Shown piece by piece: positions 35,351 to 44,460 of a stretch of 64,000 nucleotides of DNA. The stretch lies in NCBI GenBank assembly GCA_030027265.1, contig JASENG010000002.1:1-64000 (forward strand), given 5' to 3'. The notes under the pieces are model-generated. The model was not told the DNA's origin, made no database searches, and was given only the letters and a program-made list of their open reading frames with translations. The translations under genes and the position numbers were made by a program. Every line of letters begins with the position of its first letter. Positions within the stretch are counted from its first letter, which is position 1. Source of the stretch: Lysinibacillus fusiformis. GTDB lineage: Bacteria > Bacillota > Bacilli > Bacillales_A > Planococcaceae.

Positions 35351-36934
35351 ATGGGGTTATCGATTTCAACACTTGCAACGGATGAAGCTACATTTATTCG
35401 AAATCAACTAAAAATTATTGAGCAATCGTTACATCCTTCTGTCACTGAAGACGAGGAACTTGTACGCCGCGCACTTTTTGCAGTGCGTAACAAATCAGTG
35501 AATTTTGAACGCTATGTTCCTTTTACAAGAACTCTTTATACATCTGTACAGGATGTTCGTATCACACAGGTCAGTGTCAATTTCCGATCAAATGAAATAA
35601 TCTGTGACTGTCCACAGGAAGAATGGTGCCGCCATAAGGTTAGCGTTCTTTTGTCTTTATACCAATACTTTGACTCTGTTCAAGATTGGGCAGCGAGATG
35701 GCGGACGAAAAAAAGCGTGAATTTGCATATGCTTGCACAAAATCGCACTCCAGAAAATTGGCTTGCTATGGTGGACGAAGTGATGGTACATCTTTTGCCT
35801 GATGAACGTAAATTTGAGCTTCATCTCATCTCGACCATCTTTGATAATGCACAAACAAAACTAAAAAAGCATCAACCTTTTGAAAGAGAATGGCAGCCCA
35901 TTTATAACCTATTTATGGATATTTCGATTTTAAATAAAATCTGGAAACGGGTATCCGGACGTGATTCGAGTTTTAACAACGATTACTTTGAATATTTCTT
36001 TGATCGTCGATTCGAATCAATTCAGAACACGATTCATGAACTTTCCGGGAAGTCTCGTTTGTTCGCGACGGACCCATTTTTTGATGCCCTTCAAGTTCTG
36101 GTTAGAGAGCTTTTGCTGGAAAGGCAACATTATATCGGCAGAAGATTAAACATCTATTTATTATTTTGGGATACTGTCTTTATCGAAAAAAGACGAGCTG
36201 AAGAGGAACTGGAAATCCTAAAGGGGTATCTAGTAAATGGCGAAATCAATGAAGAAGTGCCACTCGCGCCTGTCTTTAACGTCTTTCACATTGTACTAAA
36301 AGATTATGATGCATTAAAAACAAGTTTAGATAGTATTTCTTCCGAACAAATGAATATCTACTTTGGCTTGGCCAAGTTTGCCCATTCACGTAATGATGAG
36401 ATGGCAACGGAAATGATCTTAAAAGCCATGCTTCCGCTTTTAAATGAATATATTAATGCTTATCTTGTTCCATCCCAGCGACAGATGTATGTGAGAAGAA
36501 TTCATTTATTATATGATAATGTACCCCTTACTGATCAAGAAGAGCTAATGCTTTATTCGGCATTTGGTGTTTATGGGGTACAGCCATACTCACATTATCT
36601 GTTAAAAGAAAAGCGTTACGGAGAGTGGGTTGCCCTTCATCAATTATATCCATCTTCGATTTCTTATTTGGAAACTTGCGGATTGAAGGAAGTTGTGGAA
36701 GAAGCACCGGAAGAGACGTTGCCGCTATACCATTTTTATGCTGTAGAAGAAGTGAACCAAAAATCACGAATGAACTATAAACAAGCCGTTCGCATTTGGA
36801 AAATGATGAAGTCTGCTTCAAAAAAATGTGGGAAAACTAACTTTTGGGCTGATTATATTCATACGGTACGTGAACAATATAAAAGGTTACGCGCCCTACA
36901 AGAAGAATTGGAGAAAGGAAATTTACTGGTATGA
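35351..36934 (+). CDS. ywqB: SWIM zinc-finger protein (YwqB-like)
   Basis: A 527-residue cytoplasmic protein. Residues about 77-100 carry a SWIM zinc finger of the form CxC...CxH (IICDCPQEEWCRHKVSVLL). The remainder is helical without another recognised domain. The B. subtilis counterpart YwqB likewise sits immediately before the SNF2 helicase YwqA. The stop overlaps the helicase start by 4 nt (ATGA), so the two are translationally coupled. GGAG nine nt before the ATG. A joint role in DNA or chromatin-like remodelling is inferred from the pairing. Confidence 0.85.
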   Translation: MGLSISTLATDEATFIRNQLKIIEQSLHPSVTEDEELVRRALFAVRNKSVNFERYVPFTRTLYTSVQDVRITQVSVNFRSNEIICDCPQEEWCRHKVSVLLSLYQYFDSVQDWAARWRTKKSVNLHMLAQNRTPENWLAMVDEVMVHLLPDERKFELHLISTIFDNAQTKLKKHQPFEREWQPIYNLFMDISILNKIWKRVSGRDSSFNNDYFEYFFDRRFESIQNTIHELSGKSRLFATDPFFDALQVLVRELLLERQHYIGRRLNIYLLFWDTVFIEKRRAEEELEILKGYLVNGEINEEVPLAPVFNVFHIVLKDYDALKTSLDSISSEQMNIYFGLAKFAHSRNDEMATEMILKAMLPLLNEYINAYLVPSQRQMYVRRIHLLYDNVPLTDQEELMLYSAFGVYGVQPYSHYLLKEKRYGEWVALHQLYPSSISYLETCGLKEVVEEAPEETLPLYHFYAVEEVNQKSRMNYKQAVRIWKMMKSASKKCGKTNFWADYIHTVREQYKRLRALQEELEKGNLLV

Positions 36935-39768
36935 CAGAATTTCAACAAACGCCTTTTACGAAAATAATTCGATTATCCATAGAAGAACTCACACCAGATT
37001 TCTTTTCTGTAACAGCTTTCAATGATGACAATGCACCACTATCCCCCATACATTGGACAAGACAATTATTTTTTCGCTATGAGCCAAATTTCTTTGGCTT
37101 AAATGCAAATGTGAATGATACGGATCTTCGCTTAACAACTGTTGAACTGGTCGATTTATTGTCACCTCTATATAAGCATCCTTTTATTCAGCTGGCGGGA
37201 GCGGATATTCAATCGGATAAGCTGCTTGCCACGATGAAAGGGGTACAACTCCTTTGGAATAATAGTGCTTTATGGGATTACGTGGTGACGGAAGAAAAAG
37301 AATCAGGTGAATTCTCATTTACTTTTCAGCTTCCTGAAAGCTTTGTAATGGATGAGTTTGTTCGAAGAGTTGTGGCCGATAAAGAAATTGCCTTACATGA
37401 ATTCGAGTCTCTGCTTACGACTGCAGCCTATCAAAAATTAGCTTTTGCTGGTTTGCAGGCAAGCAATTTACCAGCTTTGCTTCCCTTTTTCCAAAATGGA
37501 GGTTGGCCATTAAATAAAGACCGGTCTATGGGTAACTTAAAAGTGGCGCTGCGTTTGAGTGAACCCGAGGAAAGTTCAACAGAATGGCTTTTAGAAACGG
37601 TTCTTAGTTCCACGAAAACAACGAAGCTGTGGACACCGGCGATTCGCAAAAGACATTTATCTGTAGAAAAGGCTTTACCTGAAAAATGGCTGGAATTTAC
37701 TGAAGAAATTGTCAACCAACAAACGCAAATGCTCGAGCTAATGGATTTACGTGCATATCACGTCTCCCCTGACAAGTTCATACATACAACCATAGAAGAT
37801 GGGGATGTCCGGAAATTGCTGCGAGATGATTTTGCGAAACTTAGTGCACTCGGTTTTGAAGTCATTTTACCTGCATGGCTGCGTGAGCTAAAGCAGTCGA
37901 AAATGCGTGTCCGTGTTAGTGCGAGCAATCAATCGCAAAGATCTGTTGCAGGGCTGGATGATATTTTGGCGTTTAAATGGCAGCTATCATTGAACGGTGA
38001 AGAGATTAATGCCGAGGAATTCCGAAAAATTGTGGAAGAAAACCGCGAATTTGTCCGAATCGGTGATGAATGGTTCCGTATGGATGTAAATTGGATGAAT
38101 GAGATCCGTGAGCTAATGGACAAGGCCGAAGAAGAAAACTGGACCGTTCGCGAGCTTTTATTCCGCGAATTGCCAAATGAACTAGTGGCTCCTCTGGAAG
38201 AGAAAGATACTGAAACGGATGATCCGCTGTTCGCATTTGAAATGCAGCGTTCCTTGCAAGATTATATTGATCAGTTAACAACTAAAAAAGGATTGCCTCA
38301 AATTCCACAGCCTGGTGGGTTACAAGCTGAATTGCGTGAATATCAACAGGAAGGCTTTGAATGGCTGACATTTATGCGTGAACAGAAATTCGGCGCGGTT
38401 TTGGCTGATGATATGGGACTTGGGAAAACCGTTCAATTAATCAGCTATCTTTTATATACGGTTGAGAACTTGCATGAAACCGACCCGACGCTGATTATTT
38501 GCCCTACTTCTGTATTAGGGAACTGGCAAAAAGAATTGGACCGCTTCGCACCTTCGTTAAAAGTGATGACTCACTATGGCTCAAATCGTATTAAGGATTC
38601 AAGCTTCAGTGATGTACTGAAAAATGAAAAACCAAATGTTGTGCTATCAACTTACGGTACGATTTCACAGGATATTGAATTTTTAGAGCCTATTGATTGG
38701 GCCACTGTAACTTTAGATGAGGCGCAAAATATTAAAAATATGCAGACTTTACAATCTCGTGCGATTCGACGATTAAACGGAAAGCATCATATTGCTTTAA
38801 CAGGAACACCGATCGAAAACCGACTTTCGGAGCTTTGGGCGATATTCGATTTTATTCACAAGGGTTATCTAGGAAGCTTCGGGAAGTTTCAGGAGCAATT
38901 CATTATTCCTATTGAACGTGAAGAATCGGAACGCCATAAAGAAATTTTGCGTACAAAAATTCGTCCGTTCTTGATGCGCCGTACGAAAAATGATCCAGAT
39001 TTAATGCTGAATCTCCCTGAGAAACAAGAAACAAAGGAATTTTGTGCGTTAACTAGTGAACAAGCCGCGCTTTATGAAGGATATATCGAGGATACACTGG
39101 CCCAGCTGGAAGTGATGTCGGCGTTTGAGAAAAAAGGACGAATTTTACAAATGCTGAGTAAGTTAAAACAATTATGTAATCATCCAGCGTTATATCTGAA
39201 GGAACCTTTTGATGATGCGAAAACTTTATTAAATCGATCCATCAAGCTGAAACGAATTGTTGAACTCGCTGCCGATATCGTGGATAATGGCGAGCAATGT
39301 TTGATTTTCACCCAATATATTGGTATGGGGCAATTATTACAGCATTGTTTCTCGGAACTTTACAATATCGATATCCCATTCTTGACTGGTAGTATGCCAA
39401 AGCAGCAACGAGACAATTTGGTAGATAGCTTTCAGGCAGGAGAGTTCCCTATTTTCTTACTGTCGTTGAAAGCTGGTGGGACAGGTCTAAACTTGACTGC
39501 TGCCAATCACGTATTGCACGCGGATCGCTGGTGGAATCCAGCAGTGGAAAATCAGGCAACGGACCGTGCATACCGAATAGGTCAAACGCAATTTGTTCAG
39601 GTTCATAAGTTTATAACGATTGGGACCATTGAAGAAAAAATCGATAAAATGATTGAAATTAAATCCGCTTTATCGGAAGAATTGATTCAATCAAGCAATT
39701 GGTTAACAGAGCTGGAAGAACACGAGTTAATGGATTTATTAATGTTAGATACTCATGCGATGAGATAA
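36931..39768 (+). CDS. ywqA: SNF2-family DEAD/H helicase (YwqA/HepA-like)
   Basis: A 945-residue Swi2/Snf2 ATPase. The first 440 residues are a bacterial-specific accessory region. The motor follows: Walker A ADDMGLGKTVQ at about 490, DEAQ Walker B near 595, LTGTPIENRLSELW, then the C-terminal helicase half with SLKAGGTGLNLTAANHVLHAD and RAYRIGQT at about 890. Related bacterial proteins act on RNA polymerase or DNA-protein complexes; the substrate here is unknown. Its start overlaps ywqB by 4 nt, and a strong terminator follows. Confidence 0.92.
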   Translation: MTEFQQTPFTKIIRLSIEELTPDFFSVTAFNDDNAPLSPIHWTRQLFFRYEPNFFGLNANVNDTDLRLTTVELVDLLSPLYKHPFIQLAGADIQSDKLLATMKGVQLLWNNSALWDYVVTEEKESGEFSFTFQLPESFVMDEFVRRVVADKEIALHEFESLLTTAAYQKLAFAGLQASNLPALLPFFQNGGWPLNKDRSMGNLKVALRLSEPEESSTEWLLETVLSSTKTTKLWTPAIRKRHLSVEKALPEKWLEFTEEIVNQQTQMLELMDLRAYHVSPDKFIHTTIEDGDVRKLLRDDFAKLSALGFEVILPAWLRELKQSKMRVRVSASNQSQRSVAGLDDILAFKWQLSLNGEEINAEEFRKIVEENREFVRIGDEWFRMDVNWMNEIRELMDKAEEENWTVRELLFRELPNELVAPLEEKDTETDDPLFAFEMQRSLQDYIDQLTTKKGLPQIPQPGGLQAELREYQQEGFEWLTFMREQKFGAVLADDMGLGKTVQLISYLLYTVENLHETDPTLIICPTSVLGNWQKELDRFAPSLKVMTHYGSNRIKDSSFSDVLKNEKPNVVLSTYGTISQDIEFLEPIDWATVTLDEAQNIKNMQTLQSRAIRRLNGKHHIALTGTPIENRLSELWAIFDFIHKGYLGSFGKFQEQFIIPIEREESERHKEILRTKIRPFLMRRTKNDPDLMLNLPEKQETKEFCALTSEQAALYEGYIEDTLAQLEVMSAFEKKGRILQMLSKLKQLCNHPALYLKEPFDDAKTLLNRSIKLKRIVELAADIVDNGEQCLIFTQYIGMGQLLQHCFSELYNIDIPFLTGSMPKQQRDNLVDSFQAGEFPIFLLSLKAGGTGLNLTAANHVLHADRWWNPAVENQATDRAYRIGQTQFVQVHKFITIGTIEEKIDKMIEIKSALSEELIQSSNWLTELEEHELMDLLMLDTHAMR

Positions 39769-39777
39769 TCATGATGA

Positions 39778-39823
39778 ACAGAGTCGAGTACTAAGTGGAA
39801 TTAGGTACTCGACTCTGTTTTTA
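39778..39823 (+). terminator. Terminator of the SWIM/SNF2 operon
   Basis: A 14-bp perfect stem (39778-39791 with 39805-39818), 13-nt loop, T5 tail, ten nt after the stop. Confidence 0.9.
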
Positions 39824-39870
39824 CAGTCTCTCGTAATCCATTTTCGTTAAACGATATTAAGTTGTTTGTT

Positions 39871-39958
39871 CTCTACTATGTAGAGTATAGGAGAATTTTG
39901 GATCACTCCTGTGCGGTCAGCAGCAGTGATTGGTTTATCACCTCCTTTCAAGCAAATT
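39871..39958 (-). other. Minus-strand Shine-Dalgarno plus two hairpins, possible small RNA or toxin-gene remnant
   Basis: The minus strand has GAAAGGAGGTGAT (39938-39950), a near-perfect ribosome-binding site. It is followed by a hairpin with ATCACT/AGTGAT arms (39902-39930) and a second perfect hairpin CTCTAC-ATA-GTAGAG (39871-39885). A GTG inside the site opens only a 12-codon frame. TTGACA lies just upstream. No T run follows. The remaining parts of 39824-40293 are AT-rich with nothing recognisable. Confidence 0.35.
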
Positions 39959-40293
39959 TGTCAATCGAGGATGGATTAGTGATAGTAGAGTTTAGTTGGA
40001 AGGGAGTTTTCTGATTTATAAAGTAGTTTTTATTCGACACACAAACATAAATAGTTTTTAAATTTTGAATGGATATTTTGGGTTGGAAATATAAAATCTA
40101 AGATGTAGAAGAGTTTTTAGTTCAATAGGAGAGATGAGAAATATTCAAAAAAACATGTTTGTTCTAGGAGAGAGTATGGTTTGGGTTGCGAAAATAAAGT
40201 CATTTGCCGTTGATACCTTATGCAACAGTGCCAACCTTTTTAGATCTGAGGTTGGAGAGAGTTTGGAAATGCTCCACAAATATGCACCTGAGT

Positions 40294-40710
40294 TTATGGA
40301 ATAGGTGTATTATGCACCACTTCTTCAGGAAGAACAAAATCATTGATCACTTCTTGGCTGTTTTGGATTGTCCCTCTTCTATCTTCTGGAGTCTTTAAAA
40401 TAAAGAATCGGACATCTTCTACTAATACTTCCGTCGTATAGATTTTTACATTTTCTTTGTTTGTATAAGACCTAGTTTGCAAGCGACCACTTACGCCTAC
40501 TAAAGAGCCTTTTCCACAGTAGTTGACTATCCGTTCTGCCAGCCTTCCCCATGCTAAGCAGTTAACGAAATCGGCCTCTACATTACCTTGGCTGTTTCGG
40601 AAGCTTCGATTGATTGCTATTACAAAATTGGTTTGTACACGATTTTCAGAAAATGTTCTGAGAAATGGATCTCGCGTAAATCGACCCACTAGTCCGACTT
40701 GGTTCATCAT
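40294..40710 (-). CDS. ssbB: Single-stranded DNA-binding protein, competence-type (SsbB/YwpH-like)
   Basis: About 138 residues with a single OB fold (NQVGLVGRFTRDPFLR, FVIAINRSFRNSQGNVEADFVNCLAWG, GSLVGVSGRLQTRSY). It lacks the long acidic tail of the replicative SSB and is thus the short SsbB/YwpH type used in DNA uptake in B. subtilis. The start at 40710 (MMNQV) follows AGGAGGTGA and aligns with MFNQV of YwpH; a longer frame upstream is not credible. The position between ywqA and ywpF matches B. subtilis. Confidence 0.88.
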   Translation of the reverse strand: MMNQVGLVGRFTRDPFLRTFSENRVQTNFVIAINRSFRNSQGNVEADFVNCLAWGRLAERIVNYCGKGSLVGVSGRLQTRSYTNKENVKIYTTEVLVEDVRFFILKTPEDRRGTIQNSQEVINDFVLPEEVVHNTPIP

Positions 40711-40959
40711 CGTCACCTCCTTTCGATGTGAGTCCATCATAAACCCAAGACATGAATTTTGGCAAAATCTTAAAATTGGAATATGCCCCATTTTTCGACA
40801 TCAAATTTCGTATTTGGACACATCAAAAAAATATCATTTTTCACTCGAATCATTGGGGCTCTAGGTTTGACGGTCACAAAATTGTAAGGACCAAATATTA
40901 AATTTCGCAGTTTTTGTATGTTATACTTAATTTAACTAAAAAATGCTAGGGGGGCGCTG

Positions 40960-41388
40960 ATGAAAACATTCAAAATGCTTTCGTTTGATCTGATAAACGA
41001 AGACGGCGGTCTAAACATACCGATTATCGATGGCATCGTCATCAATCAGGAAAATAGCCGTAAATCATGGATTCTTGAGTTATTTCTATCCAAAGATCAG
41101 CAATCAATATTTGAAAACCTCAAAGTGGCCAATGACGTATTCGAAGTCCATGTCATCATCTCGTTTCCAGATAATGAACCTGCTCCTTTCAAAGTCATGG
41201 TGAGCGATGTCCGAGAAATTGGCAACGACAAAATTACCGTGTTACTGAAAGGAACCATCAAAGCACGCCGAAGCAAATATGCAGAAGCACTATTAAAAAC
41301 TTTATTGACCGAAAACTTATCAAGCGAAGAATTAATGGAACGCTTCAAAAAAGGCATGCGCGAACGACCTCGATTAAAAGAATCTTAA
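40960..41388 (+). CDS. ywpF: YwpF-like family protein
   Basis: A 142-residue protein that aligns in style and position with B. subtilis YwpF, next to ssbB and near fabZ. N-terminal MKTFKMLSFDLI, a central beta-rich part, and a Lys/Glu/Arg-rich C-terminus. No signal peptide or membrane helix. AGGGGGGCG precedes the ATG. The function of YwpF is not established. Divergent from ssbB. Confidence 0.75.
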   Translation: MKTFKMLSFDLINEDGGLNIPIIDGIVINQENSRKSWILELFLSKDQQSIFENLKVANDVFEVHVIISFPDNEPAPFKVMVSDVREIGNDKITVLLKGTIKARRSKYAEALLKTLLTENLSSEELMERFKKGMRERPRLKES

Positions 41389-41391
41389 GCT

Positions 41392-41427
41392 GATTAGGTA
41401 TGGATTGACATGCCTAATCTTTTTTTG
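41392..41427 (+). terminator. Terminator of ywpF
   Basis: GATTAGGTATG (41392-41402) pairs with CATGCCTAATC (41409-41419, one G-U), then T8. Confidence 0.88.
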
Positions 41428-41576
41428 TTTTGAAGGGTGGGATGCTGGAGATAGGGGCGGTTAGTTAAAGGTTGCGAGCGGTGCGGATGCATGCGTTTAG
41501 ACGAGATTGCTTGCGGTGCGGCGGATAAACTCCTTTCGCTAGGAATTTGAGTTCAGAATCACATAATTGAATTTTT

Positions 41577-42347
41577 GAGCGGATAGCTCACTTTTTGATC
41601 ATTTACCTTCAACTTTTGAGCGGATAAATTACTTTTTGATCACTTAGATACAATTTTTATGTGGGTAACTAGTTTTTGATCACTTACTCCAGTTTTTGAG
41701 CGGATAGCTCACTTTTTTGATCACTTACTTCAGCTTTTGAGCGGATAGCCTACTTTTTGATCACTTACCGCAACTTTTGAGCGGATAAACTACTTTTGAT
41801 CACTTACAACAGTTTTTGAGCGGATAGCTCACTTTTTTGATTACTTACTTCAGCTTTTGAGCGGATAGCCTACTTTTTGATCACTTACCGCAACTTTTGA
41901 GCGGATAGCACAACCTTTTGATCACTTACTTCAACTTTTGAGCGGATAGCACACCTTTTTGATCACTTGCCTTTGCTTTTGAGCGGTTAGCACATTTTTT
42001 GATCACTTACCTCTACTTTTGAGCGGATAGCCCGTTTTTTGATCACTTACTTCTGCTTTTGAGCGGATAGCCTACTTTTTGATCACTTGCCTCTGCTTTT
42101 GAGCGGTTAGCACATTTTTTGATCACTTACCTCTGCTTTTGAGCGGATTGCCCGTTTTTTGATCACTTACTTCAACTTGTGAGCGGATAGCACAACTTTT
42201 TGATCACTTACCTCTGCTTTTGAGCGGTTAGCCTACTTTTTGATCACTTACCTCTGTTATTGAGCGGACAGCCCGTTTTTTGATCACTTACTTCAACTTT
42301 AGAGTGGATAGTCCCCTTTTTGATCACTTGCCTCAACTTTTGAGCGC
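41577..42347. repeat. Array C: strictly alternating GAGCGG and GATCAC motifs, 20-nt spacing
   Basis: Thirty-nine motifs from 41577 to 42342, spaced 20 nt with occasional 19 or 21 (mean about 20.1). Odd positions read TTTTGAGCGGATAGC, even positions TTTTTGATCACTTAC, without a break in the alternation; only a few are mutated (41659 ATGTGG, 41839 GATTAC, 42302 GAGTGG). The full unit is 40 nt. It fills the space between two convergent genes, ywpF and a lipoprotein gene, beyond their terminators. Weaker GCGG-rich copies occur at about 41460-41540. Confidence 0.93.
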
Positions 42348-42394
42348 ATAAACATTTTAACCACCACTCCTCTCTCCCAATCGGATTTACCCAA

Positions 42395-42423
42395 TAAAAA
42401 AACCGCCCCGCAAGTTGGGGGCG
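42395..42423 (-). terminator. Terminator of the acidic lipoprotein gene
   Basis: CGCCCC (42404-42409) pairs with GGGGCG (42418-42423), followed on the minus strand by a GG and T8. Confidence 0.82.
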
Positions 42424-42445
42424 ATCTATGGTTCCATCCAAAGTG

Positions 42446-42859
42446 TTATTGGTTGTCGTTTTCGTTGTCTATACGTTCATCGTTATTGTCGACATCGCCA
42501 TTTTCGTTTTGGCCGGCACCATTGCTATTGGAAACACCGTTCTCATCAACGTTGTTGTCATTATTATTACCGTTTACATCGGTATTATCGTTATTTAGGG
42601 TACCATCACCGTTTAGGTCATCGCCTAAATCATCTGTCCCCAGATCATTATTGACATCGCCATTTAGATTATCAGAGGAATCATCTTCGAGGACATCATC
42701 GACACCTTCTTGTACATCGTTTACACCTTCGTTGATGCCCTGTTCTACATCCTCTCCAACATCTTGAACGTCATTTACAGCATCCTCTTCCTCTGCATTA
42801 TTACAACCGACTAATAAAGCTGACCCGAGCATTACCGCAAAGACTGGCTTTTTCCACAT
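42446..42859 (-). CDS. Hyperacidic Asp/Asn-rich lipoprotein
   Basis: A 137-residue predicted lipoprotein. The N-terminal signal ends in the lipobox LVGC (Cys19). The mature part is almost wholly Asp, Asn, Glu, Gly and Val with no ordered domain, and contains calcium-loop-like DGDxN fragments. It would be anchored to the outer face of the membrane and strongly negatively charged. Cation binding is possible, by composition only. Strong AAAGGAGGGAAC ribosome-binding site. The long plus-strand frames over it are shadows caused by its composition. Confidence 0.78.
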   Translation of the reverse strand: MWKKPVFAVMLGSALLVGCNNAEEEDAVNDVQDVGEDVEQGINEGVNDVQEGVDDVLEDDSSDNLNGDVNNDLGTDDLGDDLNGDGTLNNDNTDVNGNNNDNNVDENGVSNSNGAGQNENGDVDNNDERIDNENDNQ

Positions 42860-43004
42860 AAAAAAGTTCCCTCCTTTTCAAGTTTTCACTCCATCACATA
42901 CACAATGTGATTAATCATAGAGTACCCGAGAAAGAAGGAACTATCCCAAAAAAGAAGTAGCGCATTTTAGCTCTTTTACCAAAATCGCGGGCATTAGAGC
43001 ACCG

Positions 43005-43397
43005 TTAATCTTCCTTTTTTAACTGTTCTTTTAATTGTTGTTCTACATATGCAGCTTCTGCTTTACATCCATATGTAAAGTTAGTCCCAAGTGTTTTTTG
43101 CATTTTTTCAATTGAATCGATTTGTTTTTTCGTTGGTTTTTCGCTTAATATTTTGGCAATGACTTCATCAATTTTCTGTGCTAATTCTTCGTGAAATTGA
43201 GGACTACGTAATACATCTTCCGGTATTTTATCATACCAAGCTGCATTTTGCGTAAAATATTTCTGCCAACTTGCCACAAATTCTTCCATTGAAAATTTGT
43301 CCTCATCCCAACCGATGCTGGCTAAATATGAATCAAATGAAGTTGAGATAGACCGAGTAATGCTTATCTTTACGCCTGAAGACAACTGTTTATACAT
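43005..43397 (-). CDS. Unrecognised 130-residue cytoplasmic protein
   Basis: I do not recognise this protein. It is soluble, helical and charged, with several Trp/Tyr residues in the first half (GWDEDKFSMEEFVASWQKYF) and a Lys/Glu-rich C-terminus. It has a single Cys (TYGCKAEA). AGGAGG lies 11 nt upstream of the ATG at 43397. It stands between the lipoprotein gene and fabZ on the same strand, with no shared reading overlap. Confidence 0.65.
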   Translation of the reverse strand: MYKQLSSGVKISITRSISTSFDSYLASIGWDEDKFSMEEFVASWQKYFTQNAAWYDKIPEDVLRSPQFHEELAQKIDEVIAKILSEKPTKKQIDSIEKMQKTLGTNFTYGCKAEAAYVEQQLKEQLKKED

Positions 43398-43573
43398 TTA
43401 TTTTAAAACCTCCTACAGTTCAAAGCCCATTCTACGTTGTTGGTAAAAATCACCAATCTATTCTACTAATTATTTTAATCTTTTACAAAGTGAATTGCAA
43501 AATACATGTCCCCGTTATCTACTTTGTATTCAATACCCCATTTTTCATGAAACTATACAAAAAATCGAGAAGG

Positions 43574-44011
43574 TTACTTTGGTTGAACTGGACCGATTGC
43601 AAACAAGATGTCCGTTTCACAAACTAGTTCGCCATCTACAGTTGCCACAGCATGGCCTTTCCCCATAGCTCCGCGCAGTTTTACAAATTCTACTTCCAAA
43701 TTTAATTGGTCTCCCGGAATAACTTGACGTTTAAATCGGCAATTATCAATTCCTGTTAAAAATGCCAGGCGCCCCTTGAATTCCTCTGATTTTAACAAAG
43801 CAACTCCACCTACCTGTGCTAATGCTTCGACAATTAACACCCCGGGCATCACTGGATATCCTGGAAAATGCCCGTTGAAAAAGTCTTCATTGATCGATAC
43901 ATTTTTAATGCCTACCGCACGTTTTCCCTCTTCGATTTCTAAAATTCGGTCCACTAATAAAAATGGATAACGATGTGGTAAAATTTCTTGTATTTGTTCA
44001 GCTGTTAACAT
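43574..44011 (-). CDS. fabZ: 3-hydroxyacyl-[ACP] dehydratase FabZ
   Basis: A 145-residue hot-dog-fold dehydratase of fatty-acid synthesis. [13 protein letters not shown] carries the catalytic His, and [19 protein letters not shown] carries the conserved Glu. It removes water from 3-hydroxyacyl-ACP. The start at 44011 ([15 protein letters not shown]) has AGGGGG eight nt upstream; the longer frame to 44050 includes this site and is rejected. The length matches B. subtilis FabZ (about 141). Neighbours agree with the ywpB (fabZ) locus. Confidence 0.95.
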   Translation of the reverse strand: MLTAEQIQEILPHRYPFLLVDRILEIEEGKRAVGIKNVSINEDFFNGHFPGYPVMPGVLIVEALAQVGGVALLKSEEFKGRLAFLTGIDNCRFKRQVIPGDQLNLEVEFVKLRGAMGKGHAVATVDGELVCETDILFAIGPVQPK

Positions 44012-44141
44012 TGTTAAATCCCCCTTAAATCCCTTTTGTAAGTAAAACATTTTATTTTAATAAAGAAAAAGCACATTAAAAAGGAGAATAGAAAACATAT
44101 TACAAGCCAATGAAAAATCGAATTGTAATAATTATTATTCT

Positions 44142-44426
44142 CTATTCTTTCCCATTTATAATATCTAACATGTGCTGCCAAGTATCCATTTTGAGTGCAT
44201 CAAAAGGTTCACCGCTGCCAATCACGCCAAAACCAATCATTAAACCTGAAGCAGCCGCAATGACTAGCAGGAGCAAAACGATAAGAATTCTTAACCAAAT
44301 TGGAAATAGTCGGAAGTTATACCAACGAATCGGCTTTTCTTCTTTATATTTTTCACTTCGTTTTTCTTTCTTTTCTTTTTGAGGAACTTTCGGCTGGGTA
44401 GATTCACTTTTTAATTCGTTTGTCAT
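44142..44426 (-). CDS. EpuA-family small membrane protein (annotated elsewhere as RNA polymerase beta-like)
   Basis: A 94-residue protein. A charged Lys/Glu N-terminus (1-35) is followed by one membrane helix (about 47-67, LRILIVLLLLVIAAASGLM). The C-terminus ends in GFGVIGSGEPFDALKMDTWQHMLDI, the signature of the EpuA/DNA-directed RNA polymerase subunit beta-like family. That family name is historical: it has no polymerase function that I can see. GGGAGG precedes the ATG. It follows the flhO-flhP genes on the same strand, 34 nt after flhP. Confidence 0.8.
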   Translation of the reverse strand: MTNELKSESTQPKVPQKEKKEKRSEKYKEEKPIRWYNFRLFPIWLRILIVLLLLVIAAASGLMIGFGVIGSGEPFDALKMDTWQHMLDIINGKE

Positions 44427-44460
44427 GCCAGTCCTCCCTTAATAAAAATATGGCTAACTA

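Noticed and set aside
39936-39956. Fragment of 16S rRNA 3-prime end
   Set aside because: ATCACCTCCTTTC matches only because it is the complement of a Shine-Dalgarno site; the flanks are not rRNA.
40824-40841. ComK-box half site (AAAA-N5-TTTT) upstream of ssbB
   Set aside because: One half site is present (40828-40840), but no second one at 8, 18 or 31 nt; AT-rich DNA gives such matches by chance.
41577-42347. Possible CRISPR array
   Set aside because: Spacing is 20 nt, the sequence between motifs is itself semi-conserved, no unique spacers of 30 nt or more exist, and no cas genes are nearby.
42453-42767. Plus-strand frames of about 104 and 79 codons opposite the lipoprotein gene
   Set aside because: Shadows caused by the GAY/AAY-rich codons of the lipoprotein on the other strand.
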